Source: Octadecabacter algicola (GTDB lineage: Bacteria; Pseudomonadota; Alphaproteobacteria; Rhodobacterales; Rhodobacteraceae). From it: a DNA stretch of 64,000 nt. The position numbers were made by a program, and so were the translations under genes. The notes under the pieces are model-generated. The model had not been told where the DNA came from, did no database searches, and saw only the letters and a list, made by a program, of their open reading frames with translations. The stretch covers positions 310,001 through 374,000 of the forward strand of contig NZ_JAKGAR010000002.1 of the NCBI RefSeq assembly GCF_021532625.1. The letters are read 5' to 3'. Position 1 is the first letter of the stretch. The number at the start of each line of letters is the position of its first letter. Below are positions 43,223 through 51,710 of the stretch, one piece after another.

Positions 43223-44662
43223 CTACTCGGTCGCGGTTTCCTCAACCACAACACCGTCTGTTGCGGGACTTGCTGTGCCTTGGGTCACCAGTGCGCCGTC
43301 TTGCCATTCGCCTTCAGCCACTTGGCCTGAAGCAGCGTAAGTCATTGTGCCTTCACCTTGGCGACGGCCCGAACGGAACATGCCGCTGTAGATGTCGCCA
43401 TTGGTATATGTTGCTACGCCAAGGCCAGAGATTTCGCCTGTGTCCCATTGGCCTTCGTAGGTGAACCCGTCAGCCATAGTGATTTTACCGGTACCGTTTC
43501 GTTGGCCGCCCGAGAATTCGCCTTCATAGACTGTGCCATCGGCGTAAGTCGCAGTGCCAAAGCCTTCGCGTTGCCCGTTCGCCCATGTGCCGACATAGGT
43601 GTAGCCGTCCGCGTAGGTCATCGTGCCTTGGCCGTGGTTTTTGGCGTTTAGAAATTCGCCTTCATATACCAGCCCGTTTTCGTATGTCGCGACGCCAGTA
43701 CCGTTGATAACGCCAGACTCCCAGCCGCCTGCATAGGTCGAACCGTCAGGATACGTGATCGTACCTGTTCCATGTGCAAGGTCGTTTTCAAAGGTACCTG
43801 CATAGGTGGATCCGTCGGGATAGGTGACTTCCCCAGTGCCTTCAATCTGGCCTTCGGACCATTGCCCCGCATAGCGGTAGCCATCAGCGCCAATAAATGT
43901 GCCGTCGCCGTCGCGCAGGTCGTTCACAAAGCCGCCTTGGTAAACGTCGCCATTTGCATAGGTTACCGTGCCCGTACCCGCACGCTTGCCGTCAACAAGG
44001 TCACCTTCATAGATGTCGCCGTTGGGCTGGGTCAAACGACCTGTGCCGCTCATCTGGCCGGCGTTCCACGTCCCTGCGTAAATTAAGCCGTCTGCCATGG
44101 TCAGAGTGCCGACGCCTTGGCGTTCGCCATCCGAAAGGGTACCTTGATAGATCGCACCGTCAGGGTAGGTGATCGTGCCTTCGCCTTCTTTGACACCATT
44201 GACCCATGGGCCTTCGTATATATAGCCGCCAGGGCTGCGCATTGTGCCTTGGCCGTGGTGCATCGCATTTCGGAAGTCGCCTTCATAGACGACGCCATTG
44301 GCGTAGCGAGCAATGCCACGGCCTGTGATTTTTCCATCCAGCCAATCGCCTTCGTAGGTGCCGCCGTCGGCGAAATTGATTGTACCGAAACCTTCTGGTT
44401 TGCCTGCCGCGAATTGGCCCTCATAGACAGAACCATTGGGAAAGCGGGCTGTGCCCTGGCCGCGGATTTCACCCTCGAACCATTCTCCAGTGTATTCGTA
44501 GCCGTTGGGCAGAGTGTATGTACCTTGGCCGTGTTGCAGCCCTGCGAGGAATTGGCCCTCGTAGATGCCGCCATCGTCGTATTGTTTCGTCTGCACAGAT
44601 TGGGACAATGCGGGGTTTGCCAGCATTAAAGCGGCGATCAATGGAGTGGCGAGGCGCAACAT
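43223..44662 (-). CDS. MORN-repeat protein with signal peptide (18 tandem repeats)
   Basis: This 479-residue protein has a signal peptide (MLRLATPLIAALMLANPALS) followed by 18 consecutive 23-residue MORN repeats of the type GxxYEGxFxxGxxxGxGTxTYxD (about residues 29-442) and a short variable tail. MORN arrays form elongated beta sheets that bind lipids or other proteins; here the array would lie in the periplasm or be secreted. The frame is open to 44887, but the ATG at 44662 gives a proper signal peptide. The near-uniform period produces long antisense open frames that are not genes. Its role is unknown. Confidence 0.9.
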   Translation of the reverse strand: MLRLATPLIAALMLANPALSQSVQTKQYDDGGIYEGQFLAGLQHGQGTYTLPNGYEYTGEWFEGEIRGQGTARFPNGSVYEGQFAAGKPEGFGTINFADGGTYEGDWLDGKITGRGIARYANGVVYEGDFRNAMHHGQGTMRSPGGYIYEGPWVNGVKEGEGTITYPDGAIYQGTLSDGERQGVGTLTMADGLIYAGTWNAGQMSGTGRLTQPNGDIYEGDLVDGKRAGTGTVTYANGDVYQGGFVNDLRDGDGTFIGADGYRYAGQWSEGQIEGTGEVTYPDGSTYAGTFENDLAHGTGTITYPDGSTYAGGWESGVINGTGVATYENGLVYEGEFLNAKNHGQGTMTYADGYTYVGTWANGQREGFGTATYADGTVYEGEFSGGQRNGTGKITMADGFTYEGQWDTGEISGLGVATYTNGDIYSGMFRSGRRQGEGTMTYAASGQVAEGEWQDGALVTQGTASPATDGVVVEETATE

Positions 44663-44799
44663 ATAGTCAGGTCTTTCATGCGAAATTTGGCAAAGAATAG
44701 GCGGAGTGCGCTTGTAAGACAACGGGGCTTTCGCGGGTTCGGCTTCCCCTTGCCGTCTATCGGCATTAAGTGGGTGTAAGACGCACGAAAGGTCGTACC

Positions 44800-46479
44800 A
44801 TGAGCAAGAGTTTCCGCCTAACGATGGCGCAGTTGAACCCGACAGTCGGGGATATCGCAGGTAATGCAGCCAAGGCAAAAGTCGCATGGGATGAAGGCCG
44901 TGCGGCGAACGCGGATATGGTCATGCTCCCAGAGATGTTTTTGGTCGGATACCAGACGCAAGACTTGATCGTGAAACCCGCCTTTCAAGAAGCCGCCCGT
45001 GAAGCATTGGAAGGTTTGGCGAAAGAGTGCGCCGATGGCCCTATGCTGGGAATTGGAGGGCCGTTGGCCGAAGTGTCGGGTGAAGGTGCAAAGCTTCACA
45101 ACGCCTATTTCATACTTAAGGGCGGCAAGGTTCATGCCACAACGCGCAAGTATTTCTTACCTAACTTCAATGTCTTCGATGAGGTCCGCCTGTTTTCGCG
45201 GTCAGATATGCAAGGCCCTTGGGATGCTGGTGATTTACGCATAGGCACACCGATCTGCGAGGATTCTTGGTATCCTGACGTCTGCGAAGCAATGGTCGAA
45301 AGCGGCGCTGATGTTTTGATGGTACCCAATGGCAGCCCATATTTCCGCGACAAACACGAATACCGCATGAACCAGATGGTTGCGCGGGTGACGGAATGTG
45401 ATGTGCCGTTGGTCTATCTAAATATGGTCGGCGGGCAGGATGACCAAGTGTTTGACGGTGGGTCTTTTGTGCTGAACAAGCACGGCGCCTTGGCGGTGCA
45501 ACTGCCTTGGTTTGACGAGGCCATCGTTCATGTTGATTTCACTCAAACCGATGATGGCTGGGTGGCTGAGAGCGGCGAAAAAGCCTTGGAACCAGACAGT
45601 CTGGAAACCGACTATGCGGCCATCGTGATGGGTCTGCGCGACTATATGGCTAAGACGGGATTCAAAAAGGTCCTGCTGGGACTGTCCGGTGGCGTAGATT
45701 CGGCGATCGTGGCTACGATTGCTGCTGATGCATTAGGGCCGGAAAACGTGCGCTGTGTGATGTTGCCGTCTGAATATACCTCTGAGGGGTCTTTGACCGA
45801 TGCCAAAGCCGCCGCGGCGGCGCTGGGCGTGACATATGATATTGTGCCGATTGGCCTGACCCGAGATGCGGTGACGGAAACGCTGGCCCCGCTGTTTGCT
45901 GGGTTGGATGAAGGTCTGACCGAAGAGAATATTCAAAGCCGTATTCGCGGCCTTCTGCTTATGGCGCAGTCCAACAAGTTTGGGGAAATGCTTCTGACAA
46001 CAGGCAATAAATCCGAAGTCGCGGTGGGCTATGCTACGATCTATGGGGATATGGCAGGTGGATATAATCCAATCAAAGACCTCTATAAAACGCGCGTATT
46101 TGATATTTGCCGCTGGCGGAACGCCAATCATCGTCTTTGGATGAAGGCCCCCGAGGGAGAGATGATCCCGGTTGCGATCATCGATAAACCCCCAAGTGCT
46201 GAGCTGCGGGACGATCAAAAAGACAGTGACAGCCTGCCGGAATACGACGTGCTGGATGGCATTCTTGAGATGCTGGTGGATGAAGAAGCAAGCGTCGCTG
46301 ATTGCGTTGCTGCAGGGTATGACCGAGCGATCGTCAAGAAAATCGAACACCTGCTTTATATTAGCGAATACAAACGGTTCCAATCTGCACCAGGGCCAAG
46401 GTTATCGATGAAGGCCTTCTGGCTAGATCGTAGGTATCCAATTGTAAATCGCTGGCGCGACGACAGCGGCCAGACTTAA
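44800..46479 (+). CDS. nadE: Glutamine-dependent NAD+ synthetase
   Basis: This two-domain enzyme (559 residues) makes NAD from nicotinic acid adenine dinucleotide with glutamine as nitrogen donor. The N-terminal carbon-nitrogen hydrolase domain has the catalytic triad Glu45 (LPEMFLVG), Lys117 (TRKYFLPNFNVFDE) and Cys153 (GTPICEDSWYPD). The C-terminal synthetase domain has the PP-loop LGLSGGVDSAIVATIAAD (296-301), and YLYK-type residues in PIKDLYKTRVFDI. The ATG at 44800 (MSKSFRLTMAQLNP) is the usual N-terminus. It is divergent from the MORN gene. nadD near the right edge belongs to the same pathway. Confidence 0.97.
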   Translation: MSKSFRLTMAQLNPTVGDIAGNAAKAKVAWDEGRAANADMVMLPEMFLVGYQTQDLIVKPAFQEAAREALEGLAKECADGPMLGIGGPLAEVSGEGAKLHNAYFILKGGKVHATTRKYFLPNFNVFDEVRLFSRSDMQGPWDAGDLRIGTPICEDSWYPDVCEAMVESGADVLMVPNGSPYFRDKHEYRMNQMVARVTECDVPLVYLNMVGGQDDQVFDGGSFVLNKHGALAVQLPWFDEAIVHVDFTQTDDGWVAESGEKALEPDSLETDYAAIVMGLRDYMAKTGFKKVLLGLSGGVDSAIVATIAADALGPENVRCVMLPSEYTSEGSLTDAKAAAAALGVTYDIVPIGLTRDAVTETLAPLFAGLDEGLTEENIQSRIRGLLLMAQSNKFGEMLLTTGNKSEVAVGYATIYGDMAGGYNPIKDLYKTRVFDICRWRNANHRLWMKAPEGEMIPVAIIDKPPSAELRDDQKDSDSLPEYDVLDGILEMLVDEEASVADCVAAGYDRAIVKKIEHLLYISEYKRFQSAPGPRLSMKAFWLDRRYPIVNRWRDDSGQT

Positions 46480-47423
46480 AGCGTTTCGATCTGCGTTAGC
46501 GGAAGCACCGCTTGAAAGTCAGGCAACAGACAAAGTTGCGTGCCTTCGGTCATGCAGGCCGCTGAAGCAGCAGCTGCACCGTGCCGAAATGCTTCCCCCA
46601 GCGGTAAGTCGCGAGCGAGCGCCATAGTAAACCCGCCGATAAAGCTGTCGCCAGCACCGACACGTGACCGAACTTCGATGTTTGCAGCATTCACACGGAG
46701 TTGTTGTTGCCCGTCGGCCAATACAGAACCGTCACGACCACGCGCGACAATGACCGTTCGGGCGGCGCCTTGATCGACTAGATGTTTGGCGAAGTCGGCG
46801 CTGTCCTTGCGTGTTACTAGTGGCCGCCGCGCGAGGGTTTCTGCCTCGTGCTGGTCCATCCTAAGCAAAAAGGGCGGTCGGTCTTGGCCCGCGGCCAGAT
46901 GCGCAAGAGGAGGGCCAGACGTGTCGATCAGGATTTCCGCATCAATTTGCGAAAGGTCCTGACAGATTTCGGCGTAAAGGTTCGGCGAGGCGCCGTTTGG
47001 TCCGCTTCCTGACAGGACGATAAAACCGTTGGGCTTTGCGATGGCTGCCAGTGAAATCCGCATCGCCTGCAATTGCGCCGCGTTCCAATCAGGACCCGCA
47101 AGCATGAAACGGAACTGTTCGCTTGTGCTTAGGTCGGTCACTGCAAGGCTTTGTCGGGTGTCACCTGGGGCGTCATGGACAATAATGTCCAATCCGGCAT
47201 TTTCTAATAGCTGTTTAACGACGCTGCCCGTATTTCCCCCAAGCGCCACAAACGGCCGCGCAGTCCCTCCGAGTTGGTGAACGGCGCGTGCCACGTTCAA
47301 TCCGCCGCCGCCTGGATCGGGGTGAGGTTGCGCGCACCGCAGCTTTTCGTTTGGCCGCACTTGGAACGCGGACGTCGCCAGATCAAGTGCCGGGTTTAAG
47401 GTTACGGTTAGAATGTCACGCAC
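46476..47423 (-). CDS. PfkB-family hexose kinase (1-phosphofructokinase/PfkB-like)
   Basis: This sugar kinase of 315 residues in the ribokinase superfamily has the N-terminal signature TLNPALDLA and PGGGGLNVARAVHQLGG (residues 36-52). The ATP-binding active site is near residue 255 in VRSRVGAGDSFIGGFTMALARD, including the catalytic Asp (GAGDS). It probably phosphorylates a fructose or tagatose phosphate. The choice between fructose-6-phosphate and fructose-1-phosphate cannot be made, and there is no PTS gene nearby. Its stop overlaps the convergent nadE stop by four bases (TTAA). Confidence 0.9.
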   Translation of the reverse strand: MRDILTVTLNPALDLATSAFQVRPNEKLRCAQPHPDPGGGGLNVARAVHQLGGTARPFVALGGNTGSVVKQLLENAGLDIIVHDAPGDTRQSLAVTDLSTSEQFRFMLAGPDWNAAQLQAMRISLAAIAKPNGFIVLSGSGPNGASPNLYAEICQDLSQIDAEILIDTSGPPLAHLAAGQDRPPFLLRMDQHEAETLARRPLVTRKDSADFAKHLVDQGAARTVIVARGRDGSVLADGQQQLRVNAANIEVRSRVGAGDSFIGGFTMALARDLPLGEAFRHGAAAASAACMTEGTQLCLLPDFQAVLPLTQIETL

Positions 47424-47554
47424 AACGTCGCCTTTCGTAGTCTCGAAGTGGGCCTGCCATTAAAGCATTAAGTGACACATTCCAGAGTGCAAGCAAGTTA
47501 GGCGACACTGACGTAACCCCATGTTATTCTAGCTGCGATAGCATGGAGGTTTCT

Positions 47555-47989
47555 ATGGCTGACCCCAAGAACAAGACCCAAGCGTCTGACGATGATGTTG
47601 ACGCCTTTTTGCAGGGTGTAGAACACCCTACGCGTCGCGCTGACGCACAGGCGTTGGATGAGCTATTCCAAAAGATTACGGGATGGTCGCCGCGCATGTG
47701 GGGGCCAACGATTGTCGGATACGGACAATACCATTACGTCTACGACTCTGGCCGAGAAGGAGACATGTGCGCCACAGGGTTTAGCCCGCGCAAGAGCAAC
47801 CTGAGCCTTTATATCATGCCCGGGTATCAGGACTTTGGCGAATTGTTGGGGCGGTTGGGTAAACACAAGACAGGTGCGGCCTGCCTTTATATTAACAAGC
47901 TGGCGGACGTGGATATGGCCGTCCTTGAAGAGATTATTCGGGCGGGACTAGATGATCTGGAAAAGCGTTGGCCTGTAAAGCCGAGCTAG
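47555..47989 (+). CDS. DUF1801-domain protein
   Basis: This 144-residue soluble protein (MADPKNKTQASDDDVDAFLQG...) has the DUF1801 pattern: TRRADAQALDELFQKITGWSPRMWGPTIVGYGQYHYVYDSG, SNLSLYIMPGYQDFGELLGRLGKHKTGAACLYINKLADVD. The fold is related to YdhG/Lpg-like proteins and its function is not known. The frame is open from 47543, but GGAG and spacing favour the ATG at 47555. Its last four bases overlap the 3' end of the convergent small membrane-protein gene. Confidence 0.88.
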   Translation: MADPKNKTQASDDDVDAFLQGVEHPTRRADAQALDELFQKITGWSPRMWGPTIVGYGQYHYVYDSGREGDMCATGFSPRKSNLSLYIMPGYQDFGELLGRLGKHKTGAACLYINKLADVDMAVLEEIIRAGLDDLEKRWPVKPS

Positions 47990-48288
47990 CCGAGCAGGCG
48001 TCCGAGCACGCCCACTAAGACTTTGTAGGCCATAAATAGCAAGAAACTGCCAAGCGTTACGGAACTATGGATCAGTGAATAATACCAGACGAGAGGATGC
48101 ACCGCACGTTCTGCCCCATGGGATGCGATATAATAGGTGCCTGCGTCCTTACTTCCGTTGAGCGCATCACCCCCCAGAATGACCGCAATAACCCAGAACA
48201 CGGCGAAATTGATCACCATGACGGTAAGCACGCGTCTTTCGGTTTTTTCCCAGGAGGTAAGGGGGCGAGATTCTTGGAAGGCTGCCAT
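47986..48288 (-). CDS. Small predicted inner-membrane protein
   Basis: This is a 100-residue protein starting MAAFQESRPLTSWEKTERR. It has two hydrophobic helices (VMVINFAVFWVIAVILGG, about 23-40, and SVTLGSFLLFMAYKVLVGVLG, about 76-96) separated by a polar loop. The frame is open to 48801, but that extension would run through gltX on the other strand and is not credible. No family is recognised. It lies divergent from gltX with 69 bases between them. Confidence 0.65.
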   Translation of the reverse strand: MAAFQESRPLTSWEKTERRVLTVMVINFAVFWVIAVILGGDALNGSKDAGTYYIASHGAERAVHPLVWYYSLIHSSVTLGSFLLFMAYKVLVGVLGRLLG

Positions 48289-48357
48289 AGGTACAATATG
48301 GACATTGTAGTTCAGTTGTGAAAGAGGCTGCGCAACCGATTTCAGGAAGTTTCCGCT

Positions 48358-49677
48358 ATGACAACCACCCGTTTCGCCCCGTCCCCCACAGGTTATTTGC
48401 ACATCGGTAACCTGCGCGCTGCGCTGTTTAACGCCGCGATTGCTCGACAGGCGGGTGGTACGTTCATCTTGCGTATTGATGATACGGATCCTGAGCGGTC
48501 CAAGCAGGAATACATCGACGGCATAATGGAAGATCTCACGTGGTTGGGTCTGACGTGGGACCGCGTTGAATATCAGTCCAAACGGTTGGACCGCTACGAT
48601 CTGGCAAAGCAAAAGCTGATCGAGATGGGTCGTTTGTATGAGTGTTTCGAAACGCCGGTTGAATTGGACCTGAAGCGCAAGAAGCAGATGAACATGGGCA
48701 AACCGCCTGTGTATGACCGCGCCGCATTGGCGCTGTCTGAGGACGAAAAAGACAAGTTGCGCGCGGAGCGGGGCAGCCATTGGCGGTTTAAGCTGGATCA
48801 CAAGCGGATCGAGTGGACGGATGGCATTATCGGCGACATCTCGATTGATGCGGCGTCGGTCAGTGACCCAGTGTTGTTCAAGAACGACGGCCAGATCTTA
48901 TATACTCTGGCGTCGGTTGTCGATGACACTGAAATGGGCGTAACCAACGTTGTTCGTGGGTCCGACCACGTGACCAACACAGCCACCCAAATCCAGATGA
49001 TAGAAGCGCTGGGCGGCACCGTGCCAAACTTCGCACACCATTCGTTGTTGACTGGGCCACAAGGTGAGGCGCTTTCAAAACGATTGGGGACGCTTGCGCT
49101 GCGCGACCTGCGAGCCAAGGGTATCGTCCCGATGGCGGTGCTATCGCTCATGGCACGGTTGGGTTCGTCTGATCCAGTTGAGCTACGTGAAACCGTGGAT
49201 GAAGTCGTTGCAGGGTTTGACTTGAAGAAATTCGGATCGGCCCCGACTAAGTTTAACGCTGATGATCTGGGGCCACTAACGGCCCGTTGGTTGGCAGCAC
49301 GCCCGTATGAAACCGTTGCAGACACGGTGGGCGATCTTGGTGTGCCTGCCGAACTCGGGGAACGGTTTTGGAATGTGGTCCGTGAAAACATCACGCACCT
49401 TGGTGAGATGGCCGAATGGTGGGCTGTGTTCCGTGACGGGGCAGAACCGCAAATTGCTGATGAAGACGCAGAGTTTATTCCGCAGGCCTTGGCGCTTTTG
49501 GGGGATCCGCCTTATGCGGATGACACGTGGGCCACTTGGACATCAGCGGTAAAAGAAGCCACAGGTCGCAAAGGCAAGGGGTTATTCATGCCGCTGCGCC
49601 ATGCAGTGACTGGCCGCACACGAGGTCCTGAGATGGCCGACGTGATGCCGTTGCTTCAGGTCAAGCCAAAGGGCTAA
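48358..49677 (+). CDS. gltX: Glutamate--tRNA ligase (short, second-type GltX)
   Basis: This 439-residue class I aminoacyl-tRNA synthetase starts RFAPSPTGYLHIGN. The HIGH motif reads HIGN (15-18), and the KMSKS motif reads ALSKRLG (240-244). In between are RIDDTDPERSKQEYIDGIMEDLTWLGL and SVVDDTEMGVTNVVRGSDHVTNTATQIQMIEALGG. Alphaproteobacteria commonly carry two such enzymes; this shorter one resembles the GluRS2 type, which in some bacteria charges tRNA-Gln before amidation. Whether that applies here is inference, supported only by the lack of a GlnRS in the window. Confidence 0.95.
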   Translation: MTTTRFAPSPTGYLHIGNLRAALFNAAIARQAGGTFILRIDDTDPERSKQEYIDGIMEDLTWLGLTWDRVEYQSKRLDRYDLAKQKLIEMGRLYECFETPVELDLKRKKQMNMGKPPVYDRAALALSEDEKDKLRAERGSHWRFKLDHKRIEWTDGIIGDISIDAASVSDPVLFKNDGQILYTLASVVDDTEMGVTNVVRGSDHVTNTATQIQMIEALGGTVPNFAHHSLLTGPQGEALSKRLGTLALRDLRAKGIVPMAVLSLMARLGSSDPVELRETVDEVVAGFDLKKFGSAPTKFNADDLGPLTARWLAARPYETVADTVGDLGVPAELGERFWNVVRENITHLGEMAEWWAVFRDGAEPQIADEDAEFIPQALALLGDPPYADDTWATWTSAVKEATGRKGKGLFMPLRHAVTGRTRGPEMADVMPLLQVKPKG

Positions 49678-49790
49678 GGCTCTCCCAACGCAGCTTGATC
49701 CGGCACCATCGACGATGTGCGGTAATAGTATAAGGTCTGTTGGTTTTCGTTGTCTTGCCTCGATGCAGTCGAAGGCAGATAGTCCAACAC

Positions 49791-51179
49791 ATGAATGAAC
49801 AGGCAAAGTTTCTTAGCGGATCGTTGATGCGCCACATCACCGTCATGGCGCTTACGTCGTCGGTTGGGTTGATGGCGGTGTTTCTTGTCGACTTTATCGA
49901 CATGATTTTCATCTCGATGCTGGGCAAAGCAGAGCTAGCAGCGGCCATCGGTTATGCGGGAGCGATCCTGTTTTTCACATCGTCATTCGGGATCGGCATG
50001 GCAATCGCGGGTGGGGCATTGGTTGCGCGTGCCTTAGGCGAAGGCAACAAAGACCTGGCCCAACGACAGGCGACCAACGTTCTGATTTTCGGAGCTATAT
50101 TTGGTGCGGTCTTCGCTGCGCTTGTCTGGTTCAATCTTTCCTCGATTGTAGGGCTGGTTGGCGCCACTGGGCAGACTGCAGATCTGGCGATTAGTTATCT
50201 GAGCATCATCATCCCTTCGTTGCCGATGCTGTTGATTGGCATGGTTGGTGGTGCGATCCTTCGCGCGCACGGTGATGCGCGCCGTTCTATGTTGGCGACG
50301 ATTGTAGGTGCTTTGGTGAATGGGGTTCTTGATCCCATTTTTATATTTGGGTTCGGGATGGAATTGCAGGGCGCGGCTTGGGCTTCGGTTGCTGCGCGTG
50401 TTGCCATTGGTGTGACGGCTTTGGTGCCGATCATTCGTTTTTATGGCGGTTTTGGGCGGCCCAATTTGGCTAGTGTGCTGCCGGATTTGCGCCCGGTGAT
50501 GATCATCGCGTTCCCCGCGATCCTGACTCAATTGGCGACGCCTATTGGGCAAGCCTATGTTACCCGCGCTATGTCGGAGTTCGGCGAAGATGCTGTTGCG
50601 GGCATGGCGATTGTCGGTCGCCTGACACCCGTGGCGTTCGCGATTATTTTTGCTTTGTCGGGGGCCATAGGCCCAGTCATCGGGCAAAACTTTGGCGCGA
50701 GACAGATGGATCGTGTAAAGGGCGCTTTTCGCGATGGGCTAATCTTTACGGGCGTTGTTGTGGCTATTGTGTCTGGGCTCTTGTTTGCGACACGACCACT
50801 GTTGGTGATGTTGTTTGACCTTGATGGCCAAGTGCAATCGCTGGTGTTCCTGTTCGCAGGGCCATTAAGCCTGATGTGGTTCTTTAACGGCATGATCTTT
50901 GTCAGCAACGCCGCCTGCAACAACATGGGTCATCCGTTTTATTCGACGATCGTGAATTGGGGGCGGCATACGCTTGGCACGATCCCATTTGTTGTCGTGT
51001 TTTCAGCGTGGTTTGGCGCGGGTGGCGTGTTGATAGGGCAGGCCGTTGGTGGCGTATTATTTGGTCTGATCGCGCTGGTAATCGCGCTTCGGATCATGCG
51101 CGGCGGCGGCGGCTCAGCTGGCGCGGATGGCGTCCACAAGCAGGCGCGCATCTTTGGCTGGACGTACAAGAACCGATAA
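49791..51179 (+). CDS. MATE-family efflux transporter
   Basis: This multidrug/toxin exporter (462 residues) has twelve membrane helices in two bundles. Family features include GSLMRHITVMALTSSVGLMAVFLVDFIDMIFISMLG at the start, IGYAGAILFFTSSFGIGMAIAGGALVARALGEGNKDLAQR and the second-half GRLTPVAFAIIFALSGAIGPVIGQNFGARQMDRV. It would use a sodium or proton gradient to expel cationic compounds. The start ATG at 49791 (MNEQAKFLSG) is preferred over 49740. The 3' end overlaps the convergent GGCT-like gene by 66 bases, an unusually long tail-to-tail overlap. Confidence 0.94.
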   Translation: MNEQAKFLSGSLMRHITVMALTSSVGLMAVFLVDFIDMIFISMLGKAELAAAIGYAGAILFFTSSFGIGMAIAGGALVARALGEGNKDLAQRQATNVLIFGAIFGAVFAALVWFNLSSIVGLVGATGQTADLAISYLSIIIPSLPMLLIGMVGGAILRAHGDARRSMLATIVGALVNGVLDPIFIFGFGMELQGAAWASVAARVAIGVTALVPIIRFYGGFGRPNLASVLPDLRPVMIIAFPAILTQLATPIGQAYVTRAMSEFGEDAVAGMAIVGRLTPVAFAIIFALSGAIGPVIGQNFGARQMDRVKGAFRDGLIFTGVVVAIVSGLLFATRPLLVMLFDLDGQVQSLVFLFAGPLSLMWFFNGMIFVSNAACNNMGHPFYSTIVNWGRHTLGTIPFVVVFSAWFGAGGVLIGQAVGGVLFGLIALVIALRIMRGGGGSAGADGVHKQARIFGWTYKNR

Positions 51180-51710
51180 GGCCGCGATTGCGTCGTCCAC
51201 GATATCGCGAGTTTTAACCGCCAACGGTCGCGACCGCGGATAGAGGGGCGCGTCGCGATCATCTAGGATTGGCCCCCAGCCGTGTGTCGTCGCAAAGAAA
51301 TGTGCTGCGCCGTCATCGCCCATGAGAGACGTGTAGCCAGAGACGACCACATCCAGATAGCTGAGCAAGATCGGATGCCCCGTGCTGGGTGGGGCGGTGT
51401 GTTCGGGGTTGGCCTCGTAAACTGCAGTATCGGTTTTGAATTGGGCGGTTACATCGCGGCGCAGGTAAGCATTTTCACGGGCATCAAGGGCGTCCCAATT
51501 GGCATTTGGCACACCTGCGGTGATGCCGTGAAGTGTCGTCTTAGGGCAGGGCTCAACTGACAAAAATGCGACAGGGCGTGTGCGGGCATGACACCAAACA
51601 CGCCGCCACCCCGTAAGCGTTGCGGGGGTCGGATCAGCGTAACTATGGGTCGCCAAGTTCACGAGGCTACCATAGCCGAAAAACTGCGGATGTGGGTCAG
51701 TCTTGGTCAT
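51114..51710 (-). CDS. Gamma-glutamylcyclotransferase-like protein
   Basis: This 198-residue protein has the N-terminal signature of the GGCT/AIG2 fold, FFGYGSLVNLATH (YGSL loop), followed by LTGWRRVWCHARTRPVAFLSVEP. The catalytic Glu of the fold probably lies in LDARENAYLRRDV. It may cleave gamma-glutamyl peptides or a related amide. It starts by four-base overlap (ATGA) with the ybbP-like permease gene and so ends that operon. Its last 66 bases are shared with the opposite-strand MATE gene. Confidence 0.85.
   Translation of the reverse strand: MTKTDPHPQFFGYGSLVNLATHSYADPTPATLTGWRRVWCHARTRPVAFLSVEPCPKTTLHGITAGVPNANWDALDARENAYLRRDVTAQFKTDTAVYEANPEHTAPPSTGHPILLSYLDVVVSGYTSLMGDDGAAHFFATTHGWGPILDDRDAPLYPRSRPLAVKTRDIVDDAIAALSVLVRPAKDARLLVDAIRAS

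Noticed and set aside
44117-44629. Long antisense frame of 170 codons inside the MORN gene
   Set aside because: It arises from the 69-base periodicity of the MORN repeats, which removes stops in the antisense frame.
47986-48801. 271-residue version of the small membrane protein
   Set aside because: The extra N-terminal 171 residues run through gltX on the opposite strand; the ATG at 48288 gives a sensible membrane protein.
50034-50687. A 217-codon minus-strand frame opposite the MATE gene
   Set aside because: It is a shadow of the exporter's codon pattern, with no motifs and no ribosome site.
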